From positions 62,001 to 126,000 of the forward strand of contig JAMPEU010000002.1 in the NCBI GenBank assembly GCA_023664865.1: a stretch of DNA of 64,000 bases, in the 5' to 3' direction. The DNA comes from Butyrivibrio sp. (lineage in GTDB: Bacteria > Bacillota > Clostridia > Lachnospirales > Lachnospiraceae). Of this stretch, positions 53,218-62,468 are shown one piece after another. Numbering within the stretch: the first letter of the stretch is position 1; each line of letters starts with the position of its first letter. The position numbers and the translations under genes are program-made. Below the pieces are notes generated by a model. The model did no database searches. It saw only the letters and a list, made by a program, of their open reading frames with translations, and had not been told where the DNA came from.

Positions 53218-55023
53218 TTACCCAAGCAAATCTTCAAGTTCCGCAACCAGTTCTCCAAACATGGACAAGGCGTTTTTAACAGGTTCGGGGCTTGTCAAAT
53301 CCACGCCCGCCATCTTGAGAAGCTCCAACGGGTCTTTGGAAGAGCCACCTTTTAAGAAGCTCTTATATGCTTCGACTGCAGATGCTCCTTCGGAGCGAAT
53401 CTTCTTAGAAAGCGCAATAGCCGCGGAAAATCCGGTTGCATACTGATAGACATAGAACGCCGTATAGAAATGGGGAATCCGCGCCCACTCTAGCGCAATC
53501 TGGGGATCAGAAACCATATCAGGACCAAAATATTTCTTATTCAAGTCCAGATACACTTCACATAAGCTGTCCGCTGTCAGCGCCTTGCCGTCCGCATACA
53601 TCTGATGCGTAATCTTCTCAAATTCCGCAAACATGGCTTGGCGGAACAGCGTACCTTTGAACTGGTCGAGGAAATAATTAACCAGATAAATCCTCTCCTT
53701 TTTATCCGTACATTTCTCAAGCAAATACTGCATAAGCAAAGACTCGTTACAAGTAGACGCAACCTCCGCTACGAAAATCAGATACGATGAATAAGTGTAA
53801 GGCTGTGTGGCATGGGAATAATAGCTGTGCAGCGCATGTCCCATTTCATGGGCAAGCGTAAACACATTATCAAGCGTATCCTTATAGTTTAAAAGCACAT
53901 ATGGATGCACTCCGTAAGACCCCCATGAATAGGCTCCGCTCCTCTTATTTTGATTCTCATATACGTCAATCCAGCGGTTTGCAAAGCCTTCTTTTAACAG
54001 GGATAAATACTCTTCGCCCATCGGCGCAAGCCCTGAAAGCACCATCTCTTTTGCCTCTTCAAATGTAAAATGCGCATCATAGTCACTGGTAAGCGGAGCA
54101 TACACATCGTACATATGAAGTTCTTCCACTCCAAGCGCTTTCTTGCGCAGCGCCACATAGCGGTACATATCCGGCAGCGCCTCATGTACAGCCTCAAGCA
54201 GGCTGTCATAAACGGAAACCGGAATTTTCCCTGTATCTAACGCCATCTCCAAAGAAGAGCCATACTTGCGCGCCTGTGCATAGAATTTCTCCTGCTTTAC
54301 ATTTGCCTGATACATTGTGGCAATGCTGTTTTTAAACTGTCCATATACCTTATAATAAGCTTCAAATGCAGCTTTCCTGACATTTCTGTCTTTCTTTTCC
54401 AACATACTGACGAAATTCCCCTGTGAAAGCTCCATTAGGCTGCCGTTTTCATCAGCAATCTCCCCGAACTTCAAATCCGCATCGCTCATCATGTCATAGA
54501 TATCAGATGCCGCAGTTGCCAACTCCATAGACTTAGCAAGCAGCGCTTCCTCTTTATCCGAAAGCATATGCTCTTTCTTGCGCAGGATACGATTAATCAT
54601 AATCCGATAATGCTCAAGTCCCGGTTCTTCTTGGTAAAAAGAATCCAACTTCTCCGCAGGCATACTCAAAATCTCCGGGTCGGCAAATGCTGTCGCGCTG
54701 CTAAGCTCCACGGCAGTATTTTGAACCTGTATATAATAGCCCTGATATTTTGACAAAGTCATGTCCTGGTGCATTTTCTGCCCTGAGTAGACCATTAGAC
54801 GCTCAAAGCGGCATGCAACCTCGTCCTGTAATTTCAGAAAAGAAAGCAGCTTCTTAGCCGATTCAGAAAGCTTGCCGGGATACTCCGCAAAACCGTCAAT
54901 CGCTTTCTCTACTGCCGCATACTCCTTTTCCCATTCTTCGTCCGTGCCGTACAAATCCTCCAGCGCCCACTTGTACTCGTCGGCAATCTCACTTCTTTCC
55001 GGAATTTTCTTTACTTCGCTCAT
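53218..55023 (-). CDS. pepF: Oligoendopeptidase F
   Basis: This 601-residue cytosolic M3 metallopeptidase has the zinc motif LAHEMGHALHSYYSH (near residue 388), the M3B N-terminal helical region and the C-terminal signature FYVYQYATGFSAAIALS. Length and order fit PepF, which degrades peptides of roughly 7-17 residues. The start has AGGGAG 13 bases upstream. It converges on the helicase gene across a terminator and precedes nothing on its own transcript. No anomaly was seen. Confidence 0.94.
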   Translation of the reverse strand: MSEVKKIPERSEIADEYKWALEDLYGTDEEWEKEYAAVEKAIDGFAEYPGKLSESAKKLLSFLKLQDEVACRFERLMVYSGQKMHQDMTLSKYQGYYIQVQNTAVELSSATAFADPEILSMPAEKLDSFYQEEPGLEHYRIMINRILRKKEHMLSDKEEALLAKSMELATAASDIYDMMSDADLKFGEIADENGSLMELSQGNFVSMLEKKDRNVRKAAFEAYYKVYGQFKNSIATMYQANVKQEKFYAQARKYGSSLEMALDTGKIPVSVYDSLLEAVHEALPDMYRYVALRKKALGVEELHMYDVYAPLTSDYDAHFTFEEAKEMVLSGLAPMGEEYLSLLKEGFANRWIDVYENQNKRSGAYSWGSYGVHPYVLLNYKDTLDNVFTLAHEMGHALHSYYSHATQPYTYSSYLIFVAEVASTCNESLLMQYLLEKCTDKKERIYLVNYFLDQFKGTLFRQAMFAEFEKITHQMYADGKALTADSLCEVYLDLNKKYFGPDMVSDPQIALEWARIPHFYTAFYVYQYATGFSAAIALSKKIRSEGASAVEAYKSFLKGGSSKDPLELLKMAGVDLTSPEPVKNALSMFGELVAELEDLLG

Positions 55024-55078
55024 AGTTATACTTTTTCTCCCTTTCTTTTTTCTTGAAATTTATTTTTTTCATATTTAT

Positions 55079-55684
55079 TTACAATTCTTTGGTTTTAAAA
55101 GTATTATATCCTTCATAATAATAACTCATATCAATACCCTTCATATACACTTCCCTGTCATCAACTTTATTCGTCAGTGCATCTTTAATCAACACCTTAA
55201 TTTCCACATCCTTAATAGGACTCCGTTCCATAGCAAGCAAATAATCTTCTTTATCCACTTTACTCCAATCGACAACTAATTTAAGTTCTTTCTTCAAAAT
55301 CAAATCAAGCCATATCCGCGTACTTCTTCCATTCCCCTCTCTAAATGGATGGGCAACATTCATTTCCACATATTTTTCAATAATTTCATCATAGGTTGAC
55401 TGAGGCATATCATCGATATGTTTCAGCGCTGTTTCTAAATACATAACTGGCGCAAATCTGAAATTTCCTTTTGCAATATTTACTGTTCTCGTCTTGCCGG
55501 CAAAGTCATATATCTCATCAAAAAGATATTTATGGATTTTAGCAAGACCTGAAAATTTTCCCACCTCTACTTCTTCAAGCAGATTATTCTCATATAATTC
55601 CATAGCTTTTATTTTACTTGTTTTCTCTTCTATCCTTGCAAGTTCTGCCGGATTATTAATGCCAAGCTTATTATCCAATACCAT
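55079..55684 (-). CDS. Fic-domain protein
   Basis: This protein of about 201 residues carries the Fic motif AHPFREGNGRSTRIW (His near residue 111), required for AMP (or other nucleotide) transfer to target hydroxyls. The flap precursor TVNIAKGNFRFAPV is also present. I start at ATG 55684, with GGAG 7 bases upstream, because the earlier ATG at 55690 overlaps that site. No separate antitoxin gene is adjacent. An inhibitory S/T-x-x-x-E-G/N motif is not obvious in the protein, so how it is restrained is unclear. It is AT-rich relative to PepF, suggesting acquisition. Confidence 0.88.
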   Translation of the reverse strand: MVLDNKLGINNPAELARIEEKTSKIKAMELYENNLLEEVEVGKFSGLAKIHKYLFDEIYDFAGKTRTVNIAKGNFRFAPVMYLETALKHIDDMPQSTYDEIIEKYVEMNVAHPFREGNGRSTRIWLDLILKKELKLVVDWSKVDKEDYLLAMERSPIKDVEIKVLIKDALTNKVDDREVYMKGIDMSYYYEGYNTFKTKEL

Positions 55685-55831
55685 ACCCATTCTCCAATCG
55701 CGCCACGAAATAATCCATTCAACTAATTTATATTATACTATATATCAAGCAATCATTGCAATTATTTGGCAAAAGTAGTATTCTATATATTACAAAAGTT
55801 CGACCTACAAATATGTAAAGAGGTTTTAAGC

Positions 55832-56737
55832 ATGAGTGAGTTATTCCATATTATCAGCGACGGTTCATGTGATTTGCCCGCAAAGCTTGTGCAGGAGAAA
55901 AATATCACGGTAGTGCCGTTTTATGTATCTTTTGATGATGTGCATTATTATAAAGAAAACGTGGAAATAGACATACGGGATTTCTATCAGCAGATGGTTG
56001 AGAAAAAGGGCGTATATCCTAAGTCTTCAATGCCCTCGATTCAGGATTATGAAGAGGCTTTCCTTCCTTTTGCCAAAGAAGGGATGCCTATAATATGTAT
56101 CTGCATAACCACCAAATTCAGCGGTTCGATGCAGTCTGCGCTCAACGCGCGCACTCTTGTGCTTGAGAAGTATCCCCATGCGGAAATCGCGGTTATCGAC
56201 TCCACTATTGACACTGTTCTTCAGGGGCAGTATGTATTGGAAGCGGCAAGCTTAAGGGATAACGGTTTCAGTTATAAAGACGCTGTGGCGCGGTTAGAAG
56301 AGATTAAGGATAGCGGTAGGATTTTCTTTACAGTAGGCAATATGGAATATTTAAAACACGGCGGACGAATCGGAAAAGTCGCTGCGCTTGCAGGCGGCAT
56401 TTTGGATATCCGCCCCATAATTACATTAAAGCAGGGCGAAATCTTCCCTTCCGGACTCGACAGAGGGCGTAAGCGCACACTCAAAAAAGTGGTGGACCTT
56501 CTTTTGGAATACCTTAAAGAAAGCAGCCTCGGAATCGACTGCTACAGCATCGCCGTCGGATACGGTTATGATATTGAAGAAGGCAGTGCTTTCCGCGACC
56601 ATGTCATATCCGTCCTTAACGAAAACGGATATAGCATAAGCGACATTCAGACCTATCAAATCGGGGCTACCATCGGCGTACACACAGGTCCTTATCCTTT
56701 GGGCGTGGTTGTTGTTGAGAAGGGGATACATGGATAA
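55832..56737 (+). CDS. DegV-family fatty-acid-binding protein
   Basis: This protein of about 301 residues begins MSELFHIISDGSCDLPAKLV, the DegV signature. Further matches are SSMPSIQDYEEAF, TTKFSGSMQSA, and GRIGKVAALAGGILDIRPII followed by GEI. The C-terminus IGATIGVHTGPYPLGVVV is also typical. DegV/FakB proteins bind a fatty acid and present it to a fatty-acid kinase for phospholipid synthesis. I start at ATG 55832 with AAAGAGG upstream; the longer frame from 55766 has no ribosome site. It is divergent from the Fic gene. Its stop lies inside an 11-bp inverted repeat shared with the converging EAL gene. Confidence 0.92.
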   Translation: MSELFHIISDGSCDLPAKLVQEKNITVVPFYVSFDDVHYYKENVEIDIRDFYQQMVEKKGVYPKSSMPSIQDYEEAFLPFAKEGMPIICICITTKFSGSMQSALNARTLVLEKYPHAEIAVIDSTIDTVLQGQYVLEAASLRDNGFSYKDAVARLEEIKDSGRIFFTVGNMEYLKHGGRIGKVAALAGGILDIRPIITLKQGEIFPSGLDRGRKRTLKKVVDLLLEYLKESSLGIDCYSIAVGYGYDIEEGSAFRDHVISVLNENGYSISDIQTYQIGATIGVHTGPYPLGVVVVEKGIHG

Positions 56738-56779
56738 ATCCTGTAACTATAGCAACTTCATATTGATAGATTTATCCAT
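56730..56779. terminator. Inverted repeat between converging DegV and EAL genes
   Basis: ATGGATAAATC (56730-56740) and GATTTATCCAT (56769-56779) are perfectly inverted around 28 bases and overlap the DegV stop codon. A T-tract is missing, so this may be a weak bidirectional terminator or an RNA end-protecting hairpin. Confidence 0.45.
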
Positions 56780-56785
56780 TCCCGC

Positions 56786-58714
56786 CTACACCACAACGCT
56801 CTGTAAGAATGCTACAAATTCATCTTTAGGCAGCGGCTTGGAATAGTAATACCCTTGAATGTACTCGCACTTCATATCGGAGAACTGTTTCACCATTTCC
56901 TCCGTTTCAACGCCTTCCACAACTATCTTCATATTCATTGCCTTAAACATCTTAACCGTATTCTTAAGCATAATCAGCAGCTTGGCATTCGCTTCCCCGC
57001 CGACGAAACTCTTATCGAGCTTGACGATATGAAACGGCAGTGACGCGATACGCAGCATATTAGAATATCCGGTCCCAAAATCGTCCAGCGAAAAACTTAT
57101 TCCCGACGTACTCAAAGCATTTAGGTTTTGAACCAAAGCGTTCTGCGAATAAGACGCCGCCGTTTCGGTAATTTCCAGATTAATCTGCTCCGGTCTGATT
57201 TGATAACGCTTAACAGTATCCATAACCTGATCCGCCAAATCGCTGCGCATACACTGTACCACGGAAAGATTTACTTCAACATAATCAAGATTCAGCCTCT
57301 TATACTCTTCACTGGCAATAAAGCTGCATACTTCCTCTAACACAAACGCGCCGATTTTATGAATTGCTCCGCTCTTTTCAGCCGCCGGTATAAAAATCTC
57401 CGGCGAAACAAATCCGTATTTGTCGTCCTTAAGCCTAAGCAGCGCTTCCGCCGAATTAAAACGCTTCTCTTCCACGGAATAAATCGGCTGATAATAAACA
57501 GAAAAATTATGTTCCGTCAAAGCACGTTCAATGATGCTGTCTACATCTTTTCTTATATTATAATAGTCTTTTTTATAAACCTTGGAAGCATAGAGTACGT
57601 CTCCGGTATACGGCATGGAATTCAAATCGTTTCCGAAGTCAAGCAAAGAATCAACGCTCGATATGTCTTCCGGATACCTCGCGATGCAGACGCAGTGTAC
57701 AAGGTTCAAATCCATCTGGTTAAGCGAGAATCCGGCTTTCATAAATTCATTAATCATTTTGGCATTTTCTTCCGTCTTGTCAAAATGGTTTTCGTCAATT
57801 ATAAGTCTGAACTTGCCGGCACCCAGATAGTACAACTCCGCCCATATTTTATTCTTTTTGTTAAATGCGGATATCCTATTTGCAATATCCCGCAGCACGG
57901 TATTTATACCCTCATACCCCAGCATCTCCCTGACGGAGTAATAATTGGTTATATTTATCATGATGATTTCCATCGGTTTACCATTAGCGGACGCTCTGTT
58001 TATATCTGCCACATAAGTGCTTAATTTGCCAAGCCCCGTCTCAGAATCAATGGTTTCTTCAGGTCGTTGGATTACCATACAGATTAAAAGAATACCGCAT
58101 GAAAGTGAAAACATTTCCACTAAAAGCCCCGGATAAAAGAATTGGATTACCGTCGCTACAAACATAAGCGGCATAAGGGCTATTAACGCCGCAAACCGCT
58201 TATTATCAAATAACTTTTTATATCTGAAAGCATAGTAAAGCCCAAGCATACATAATGCTACCGTCACGATATAAAGAAGCAAAAATGCTTTTCCACGGGT
58301 ATAAGAACCGTTTTCATCCATATAAAATATCAAATGGTTGAATGGATTGATAGCAAGCGCAACCGCCACTATAATAACAGGTCCGAAAAGCAGCACCTTT
58401 TGAAGTTTGCTGCGTCTCAATTTATGCCAGATATCAGCCTGCGCAATAATATATACAACATAAAAAAACGGTGTGAGAACATGGGACATTAGATACAAGG
58501 TGTGTGTAAGATATTTAGCAGTAATATATCCCTCACCTACATATTCCAGATGGACAGTGCCAATATCGGCAATATCCGACACAAACAGCACAATCAGCAG
58601 CGCCATAAAGCATTGATTCATTCTGCCTCTTGTCATTCCGCGGATTATTACCGCTATAAGTAAAATAATTAAAATTATAAACGCGCCGTAGTCAAAATAA
58701 GCTGCTACTTTCAT
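56786..58714 (-). CDS. Membrane EAL-domain phosphodiesterase with degenerate GGDEF
   Basis: This protein of about 642 residues has an N-terminal membrane region of seven helices (residues 5-220), a GGDEF-like domain (about 230-370) and an EAL domain (about 385-635). The GGDEF site reads LGAGKF and so should not make cyclic di-GMP. The EAL domain keeps YYQPIYS, AEALLRL, VEVNLS, LEITET, LDDFGTGYSN, KLDKSFV, VVEGVET and QGYYYSKP, and should hydrolyse cyclic di-GMP. ATG 58714 (AAGGA 10 bases upstream) is preferred to GTG 58720. The signal sensed by the membrane part is unknown. Confidence 0.9.
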   Translation of the reverse strand: MKVAAYFDYGAFIILIILLIAVIIRGMTRGRMNQCFMALLIVLFVSDIADIGTVHLEYVGEGYITAKYLTHTLYLMSHVLTPFFYVVYIIAQADIWHKLRRSKLQKVLLFGPVIIVAVALAINPFNHLIFYMDENGSYTRGKAFLLLYIVTVALCMLGLYYAFRYKKLFDNKRFAALIALMPLMFVATVIQFFYPGLLVEMFSLSCGILLICMVIQRPEETIDSETGLGKLSTYVADINRASANGKPMEIIMINITNYYSVREMLGYEGINTVLRDIANRISAFNKKNKIWAELYYLGAGKFRLIIDENHFDKTEENAKMINEFMKAGFSLNQMDLNLVHCVCIARYPEDISSVDSLLDFGNDLNSMPYTGDVLYASKVYKKDYYNIRKDVDSIIERALTEHNFSVYYQPIYSVEEKRFNSAEALLRLKDDKYGFVSPEIFIPAAEKSGAIHKIGAFVLEEVCSFIASEEYKRLNLDYVEVNLSVVQCMRSDLADQVMDTVKRYQIRPEQINLEITETAASYSQNALVQNLNALSTSGISFSLDDFGTGYSNMLRIASLPFHIVKLDKSFVGGEANAKLLIMLKNTVKMFKAMNMKIVVEGVETEEMVKQFSDMKCEYIQGYYYSKPLPKDEFVAFLQSVVV

Positions 58715-58896
58715 CTCCACACCGTCCTTCTTATACAGTTATATTTCATATCCCGAAGGTACATTCTGCCAAAATTTCTATCAATATAATAACATTATTT
58801 ATGTATTATAGCAAGATATTGATAGTTGCATTTAGCCCTATTTGACGGCTGCATCTCGCCCTATGTCCGAATGCGGCATGGACTGCTTGCCTTTCT

Positions 58897-61206
58897 CTAC
58901 TTAGTTTGGATTCTTCTGTCAATCATGTGATAAATCATGCTGATTACAAAACATAATATGCCGCAGACGAAGAAGCTTAAGGCATGACCTAATGTATTTT
59001 CATAACTTATATCAACCATAATCAGTTTCGCCACGCTTACCATTGAAAGGAAAAGCCCATATATTCTGAATGACTTAACGAAAAATCTGAAACCTATTAT
59101 GATGCTTATAATCGCAAGCAAAAACGCTGAAATGCTTATTACATAATTAGCTGCGTCATAAGAGCATAATATTACAACCAACAGTACGGTAAGTTTGGCT
59201 CCTATGTATATTCCCGGCAAGAGTCCTTCATTCTGCGCAACAAGATTTTTTGTATTAACCATAAATATCAATATCGCCAGCAAAACAAGGATAAAATGGC
59301 ATATCTCATTGTCCACGTTCATAACTGCCGATAAAACAACCAGCATGATTATGACATTGATGATTCCTGTCATACTGACGCTTTCTTTCTCTGTCTGCAG
59401 CGACTGAAAGTTTTTTATAAATCCGCTCTTCATCGCGCATATATTCAAAACCGCAATAACGCTGAGCATAATTGTCATAGAAATATCATAGTGCAGGTTA
59501 GTATTGGCAAGCACGTTCACAAGGCTTACAACAATAAAGAAAAGTCCTGCCATATATGAACACAATTTAAACTTGCAATTATATTGCTCTTTGGTTTTAT
59601 ATACGCACACCGCTAACACAGTAAAAAACAGCAGACCGAGTATGAAATGTTCCGCAGGATATTTCATCTCAAAAAGGCAGGCATACACCAGCGCCATAAG
59701 GATACTCTCATATTTATAGACATTATCATTTTTATAATACCCAAGCAGCATAATAAGAAGCATCACAAACGACACGCCGATGTGGTTCTGAAAAAATGTA
59801 ATCATATATACGGATACCACAAATACCGGAAAAGTAAAAATCTGTACCCCAATCCTGCCGTCGTCGCCGCTTTTTAATTTCTTCTCTATTACAGCTATCA
59901 GCGCCGCACCTAATAGTAGGAAAATGACGCCCCTGATATTATTACATTGTGATGACATATATGTCATATTATTGACTAGCAACATTGTCAGTATTGTATT
60001 CAGAATCATAAAGATAGCAAAGTCATTATTTTTCTCCTTAAGCTTCGCCGTAATGAAAAGCACGAACTGTAATATCAAAAATAGCAGCAGAATACCCGCT
60101 ATTATCTGCGTCGAATACACAGTCCAGTCTGAAAAAATGTTTTTAGGCTGCGTTAGTTCATCTTGTCCATATATTGCAGACCGTCTTAAATAGGTCCCTG
60201 CCCACAACTGAAATACATTGATGCAGTTAAACACATTGTTCACGATATTTTTATGAAATTCCTTACTGTAACTGCTCATATAGAACACAGCCGCAGTCAC
60301 CACAAAAAACAGGCTGAGCAGCAATAATCTGGCATCATCATATGTCTTTATGCACAGAATAATACCAAATAACAACGCAATCGTAATGCCGCACTGCCCT
60401 ATTATCTGGAATATTCTGTCTTTCCATCTTGCCAGATAGCAGACGAATACCGCCCATACTAAAATCAGAACATACAGAGTAATATCCCCGATTGCCTTAA
60501 AGTAGAGATTAGTCAGAAGAAAAGATATATAAACCGCGCCAATGCCGCAGCTGCTGATTGCCAGATACAGCTTGTTATTATGCGCTTTAAGTTTAAACAA
60601 ACCGAACGCCGTAAGCACGATGCTCACTACATACATCGCTGTCATTTTTATCGTATCGGTAATGAAGGGCGCAAGCAGAGTTGCGAATAAAATAAAGCTT
60701 ATAAAAATCAACACAGAAGCAAATATGCCCATCCAAGATTTTCCGATAACATTCTCTAAATCCTTATTCTTATTTCCAGAAAGGGCTGTCTGTGACGGCT
60801 GTATTGTATCCACAGGATTAGCAGCCTGGAACATTGGCATATGCTGTGTTGACTGCGGCTGCGGCATTTGTGGGATTGATTGCATTGGCTGTGCTTGCTG
60901 CGTTGGCTGCAGTTTCGGCTGCTGTATTTGTGACATTTGTGTCATGTCATTCTGTTGCATTGTTACAGCCTGAAATTCCAGCTCTGCATGGATCTTAGGT
61001 TGAGCCATCGGGATTTCATTTTTCAGCATATCAAGCTGATTATTCATATAATTGATTTCCGTCTGCAAATAGCTGATTTTATAATTCAACACAGAATCGT
61101 CAAGCTTCTGATTATTACATTCATAAATCAAATCATTCAACTGCTTTCTGTATTCAAGCAGCCTGTTCTCATAATTTAAAATTGAAATTTTTATATTATT
61201 ATCCAC
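58897..61206 (-). CDS. DUF2339-family polytopic membrane protein
   Basis: This 769-residue protein has an N-terminal coiled coil (about 5-70) and a Gln/Pro/Met-rich linker (about 75-140). About twenty predicted membrane helices follow, starting IGKSWMGIFASVLIFISFIL, the DUF2339 hallmark. The function of this family is unknown. The start codon is GTG at 61206 with GAGAGGA upstream. It is a single gene with the palindromic element copy 2 in its upstream region. The short gap after it (58721-58896) shows no clear terminator. Confidence 0.8.
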   Translation of the reverse strand: MDNNIKISILNYENRLLEYRKQLNDLIYECNNQKLDDSVLNYKISYLQTEINYMNNQLDMLKNEIPMAQPKIHAELEFQAVTMQQNDMTQMSQIQQPKLQPTQQAQPMQSIPQMPQPQSTQHMPMFQAANPVDTIQPSQTALSGNKNKDLENVIGKSWMGIFASVLIFISFILFATLLAPFITDTIKMTAMYVVSIVLTAFGLFKLKAHNNKLYLAISSCGIGAVYISFLLTNLYFKAIGDITLYVLILVWAVFVCYLARWKDRIFQIIGQCGITIALLFGIILCIKTYDDARLLLLSLFFVVTAAVFYMSSYSKEFHKNIVNNVFNCINVFQLWAGTYLRRSAIYGQDELTQPKNIFSDWTVYSTQIIAGILLLFLILQFVLFITAKLKEKNNDFAIFMILNTILTMLLVNNMTYMSSQCNNIRGVIFLLLGAALIAVIEKKLKSGDDGRIGVQIFTFPVFVVSVYMITFFQNHIGVSFVMLLIMLLGYYKNDNVYKYESILMALVYACLFEMKYPAEHFILGLLFFTVLAVCVYKTKEQYNCKFKLCSYMAGLFFIVVSLVNVLANTNLHYDISMTIMLSVIAVLNICAMKSGFIKNFQSLQTEKESVSMTGIINVIIMLVVLSAVMNVDNEICHFILVLLAILIFMVNTKNLVAQNEGLLPGIYIGAKLTVLLVVILCSYDAANYVISISAFLLAIISIIIGFRFFVKSFRIYGLFLSMVSVAKLIMVDISYENTLGHALSFFVCGILCFVISMIYHMIDRRIQTK

Positions 61207-61246
61207 GTTTGATATTCCTCTCTTGGTAATTATCTACAATCTTGGG

Positions 61247-61404
61247 GTGGCATGAACTCATATGCTTCTTTTTGAGGTCCTTGGAAAACGCAGACCACTA
61301 AAAGTGGTCTTGTACTTTAGCGAGGTATTTTCGAGCTTAGTACCGCTGCGATTTTCCACGGAACGAGAGTGTACCTCAAGTAGAAGCATATGGGTTCATG
61401 CCAC
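61247..61404 (+). repeat. Long palindromic element, copy 2
   Basis: This 158-bp element has 32-bp ends (61247-61278 and 61373-61404) complementary with three mismatches. The core contains CCTTGGAAAACGC, AGCGAGGTATTTTCGAGCTT and TAGTACCGCTGCG, identical or nearly so to copy 3. An extra GACCACTAAAAGTGGTC hairpin is inserted in the left half of the core. It lies between two divergent genes rather than after a stop codon. Confidence 0.85.
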
Positions 61405-61432
61405 AGCCAGTCGTATACATCAAAAAATAATA

Positions 61433-61461
61433 TTGACCTGCATTTGCCTAAATGATACTAT
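61433..61461 (+). promoter_or_regulatory. Promoter of the SCP2-like/DUF3842 genes
   Basis: TTGACC (61433-61438), a 17-base spacer and TACTAT (61456-61461) lie 70 bases before the SCP2-like start and just outside palindrome copy 2. Confidence 0.6.
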
Positions 61462-61531
61462 AAATATATATAAAGCGCAAGTTAAGAAACTTCGCTTTTT
61501 CGTAAAATACTTGCAAAACGGAGGGATAAAA

Positions 61532-61870
61532 ATGACATACGAAGAATTATTTTCAAGCATAAAATCCGAGTTCATGAGCGCAGACGTAAGCGGCGTAAAT
61601 GAACATCTGGCGTATCAGTTCAATATTACCGGCGAAGCGGAAGGTATTTTTTATGCCGAAGTAAAAGACGGCAAGTTGTATGTAGAGCCGTATGAATATT
61701 ATGACAGAGACGCCATTTTTACATGCAAAGCGGAAACCCTGTTAAAAATTGCGTCAGGCAAGCTTGATCCCATTATGGCTGTTACCATGCAGAAGCTTAA
61801 AGTCGAAGGAAATATTGATAAGGCTTTAAAATTAAAAGGGCTCATCGAAAGCAAAAAGAAGAAAAAATAG
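61532..61870 (+). CDS. Small SCP2-like (sterol-carrier-type lipid-binding) protein
   Basis: This 112-residue protein matches the SCP2 fold in pattern: a helix, then strands FNITGEAEGIFYAEVKDGKL and YVEPYEYYDRDAIFTCKAE, then the LLKIASGKLDPIMAVTMQKL-type segment ending in VEGNIDKALKLKGLI and a Lys tail. Bacterial stand-alone SCP2 proteins bind hydrophobic ligands; the role here is unknown. ATG 61532 has GGAGGG upstream. The longer upstream frame runs through the palindrome and is rejected. It is 18 bases from the DUF3842 gene, so the two form an operon. Confidence 0.82.
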   Translation: MTYEELFSSIKSEFMSADVSGVNEHLAYQFNITGEAEGIFYAEVKDGKLYVEPYEYYDRDAIFTCKAETLLKIASGKLDPIMAVTMQKLKVEGNIDKALKLKGLIESKKKKK

Positions 61871-61888
61871 GAGCGCTGCGAATATATT

Positions 61889-62308
61889 ATGAATATATTA
61901 GTAATCGACGCACAGGGCGGCGGAGCAGGAAAACAGCTTGTGACCGCTATAAAACAGAATATACCGGACGCCGTCATTACCGCTGTCGGCACCAACAGCA
62001 CTGCTGCTTCCGTTATGCTTAAAGCCGGGGCAGACCATGCCGCGACAGGCGAAAACGCCGTAATAGTCGGCTGCCGCAACACCGACATCATTGTCGGTCC
62101 GATAGGGATAGTCATTGCCGATTCCATGTTTGGCGAAGTTACTCCCAAAATGGCAGCGGCGGTTGCACAGAGCAGTGCAGCGCGGGTGCTTATCCCCTTT
62201 AACCATTGTGACAATATCATCGTGGGAGTTGCCGATTTTTCAATGGGGAAGCTCGTGCAGTACGCCGTCGATAAAATTAAGGAGATTGTTACCGTTCACA
62301 ACTTATAA
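61889..62308 (+). CDS. DUF3842-family protein
   Basis: This 139-residue protein starts MNILVIDAQGGGAGKQLV and contains VGTNSTAASVMLKAGADHAATGE-like and VGPIGIVIADSMFGE segments. These are diagnostic of DUF3842, a conserved small Clostridia family of unknown function. The GGG-rich first loop resembles a nucleotide-binding Rossmann start. It follows the SCP2-like gene in an operon. Its stop codon is 1 base from palindromic element copy 3. Confidence 0.85.
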   Translation: MNILVIDAQGGGAGKQLVTAIKQNIPDAVITAVGTNSTAASVMLKAGADHAATGENAVIVGCRNTDIIVGPIGIVIADSMFGEVTPKMAAAVAQSSAARVLIPFNHCDNIIVGVADFSMGKLVQYAVDKIKEIVTVHNL

Positions 62309-62309
62309 G

Positions 62310-62444
62310 GGCATGAACTCATATGTTTCCATGAGCAGTCCTTGGAAAACGCCGGTACTTAGCGAGGTATTTTCGAGCTTAGTACCGCTGCGATTTTCCA
62401 CGGAGCGAGAGCGTGCTGCTCATGGAAACATATGAGTTCATGCC
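62310..62444 (+). repeat. Long palindromic element, copy 3
   Basis: This 135-bp element has perfect 29-bp inverted ends (62310-62338 and 62416-62444). The conserved core has a hairpin GGTACTTAGC / GCTTAGTACC around GAGGTATTTTC, flanked by GGAAAACGC and GCGATTTTCC. It begins 1 base after the DUF3842 stop in the sense direction. It is the most regular of the three copies and can be used as the reference. Confidence 0.88.
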
Positions 62445-62468
62445 ATATATCAACTACCCGCAACCCTA

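Noticed and set aside
56786-58714. Active diguanylate cyclase
   Set aside because: The GGDEF signature is replaced by LGAGKF, so only the EAL activity is plausible.
61262-61531. N-terminal extension of the SCP2-like protein
   Set aside because: The extension would translate the palindromic element and the promoter; GGAGGG before ATG 61532 marks the start.
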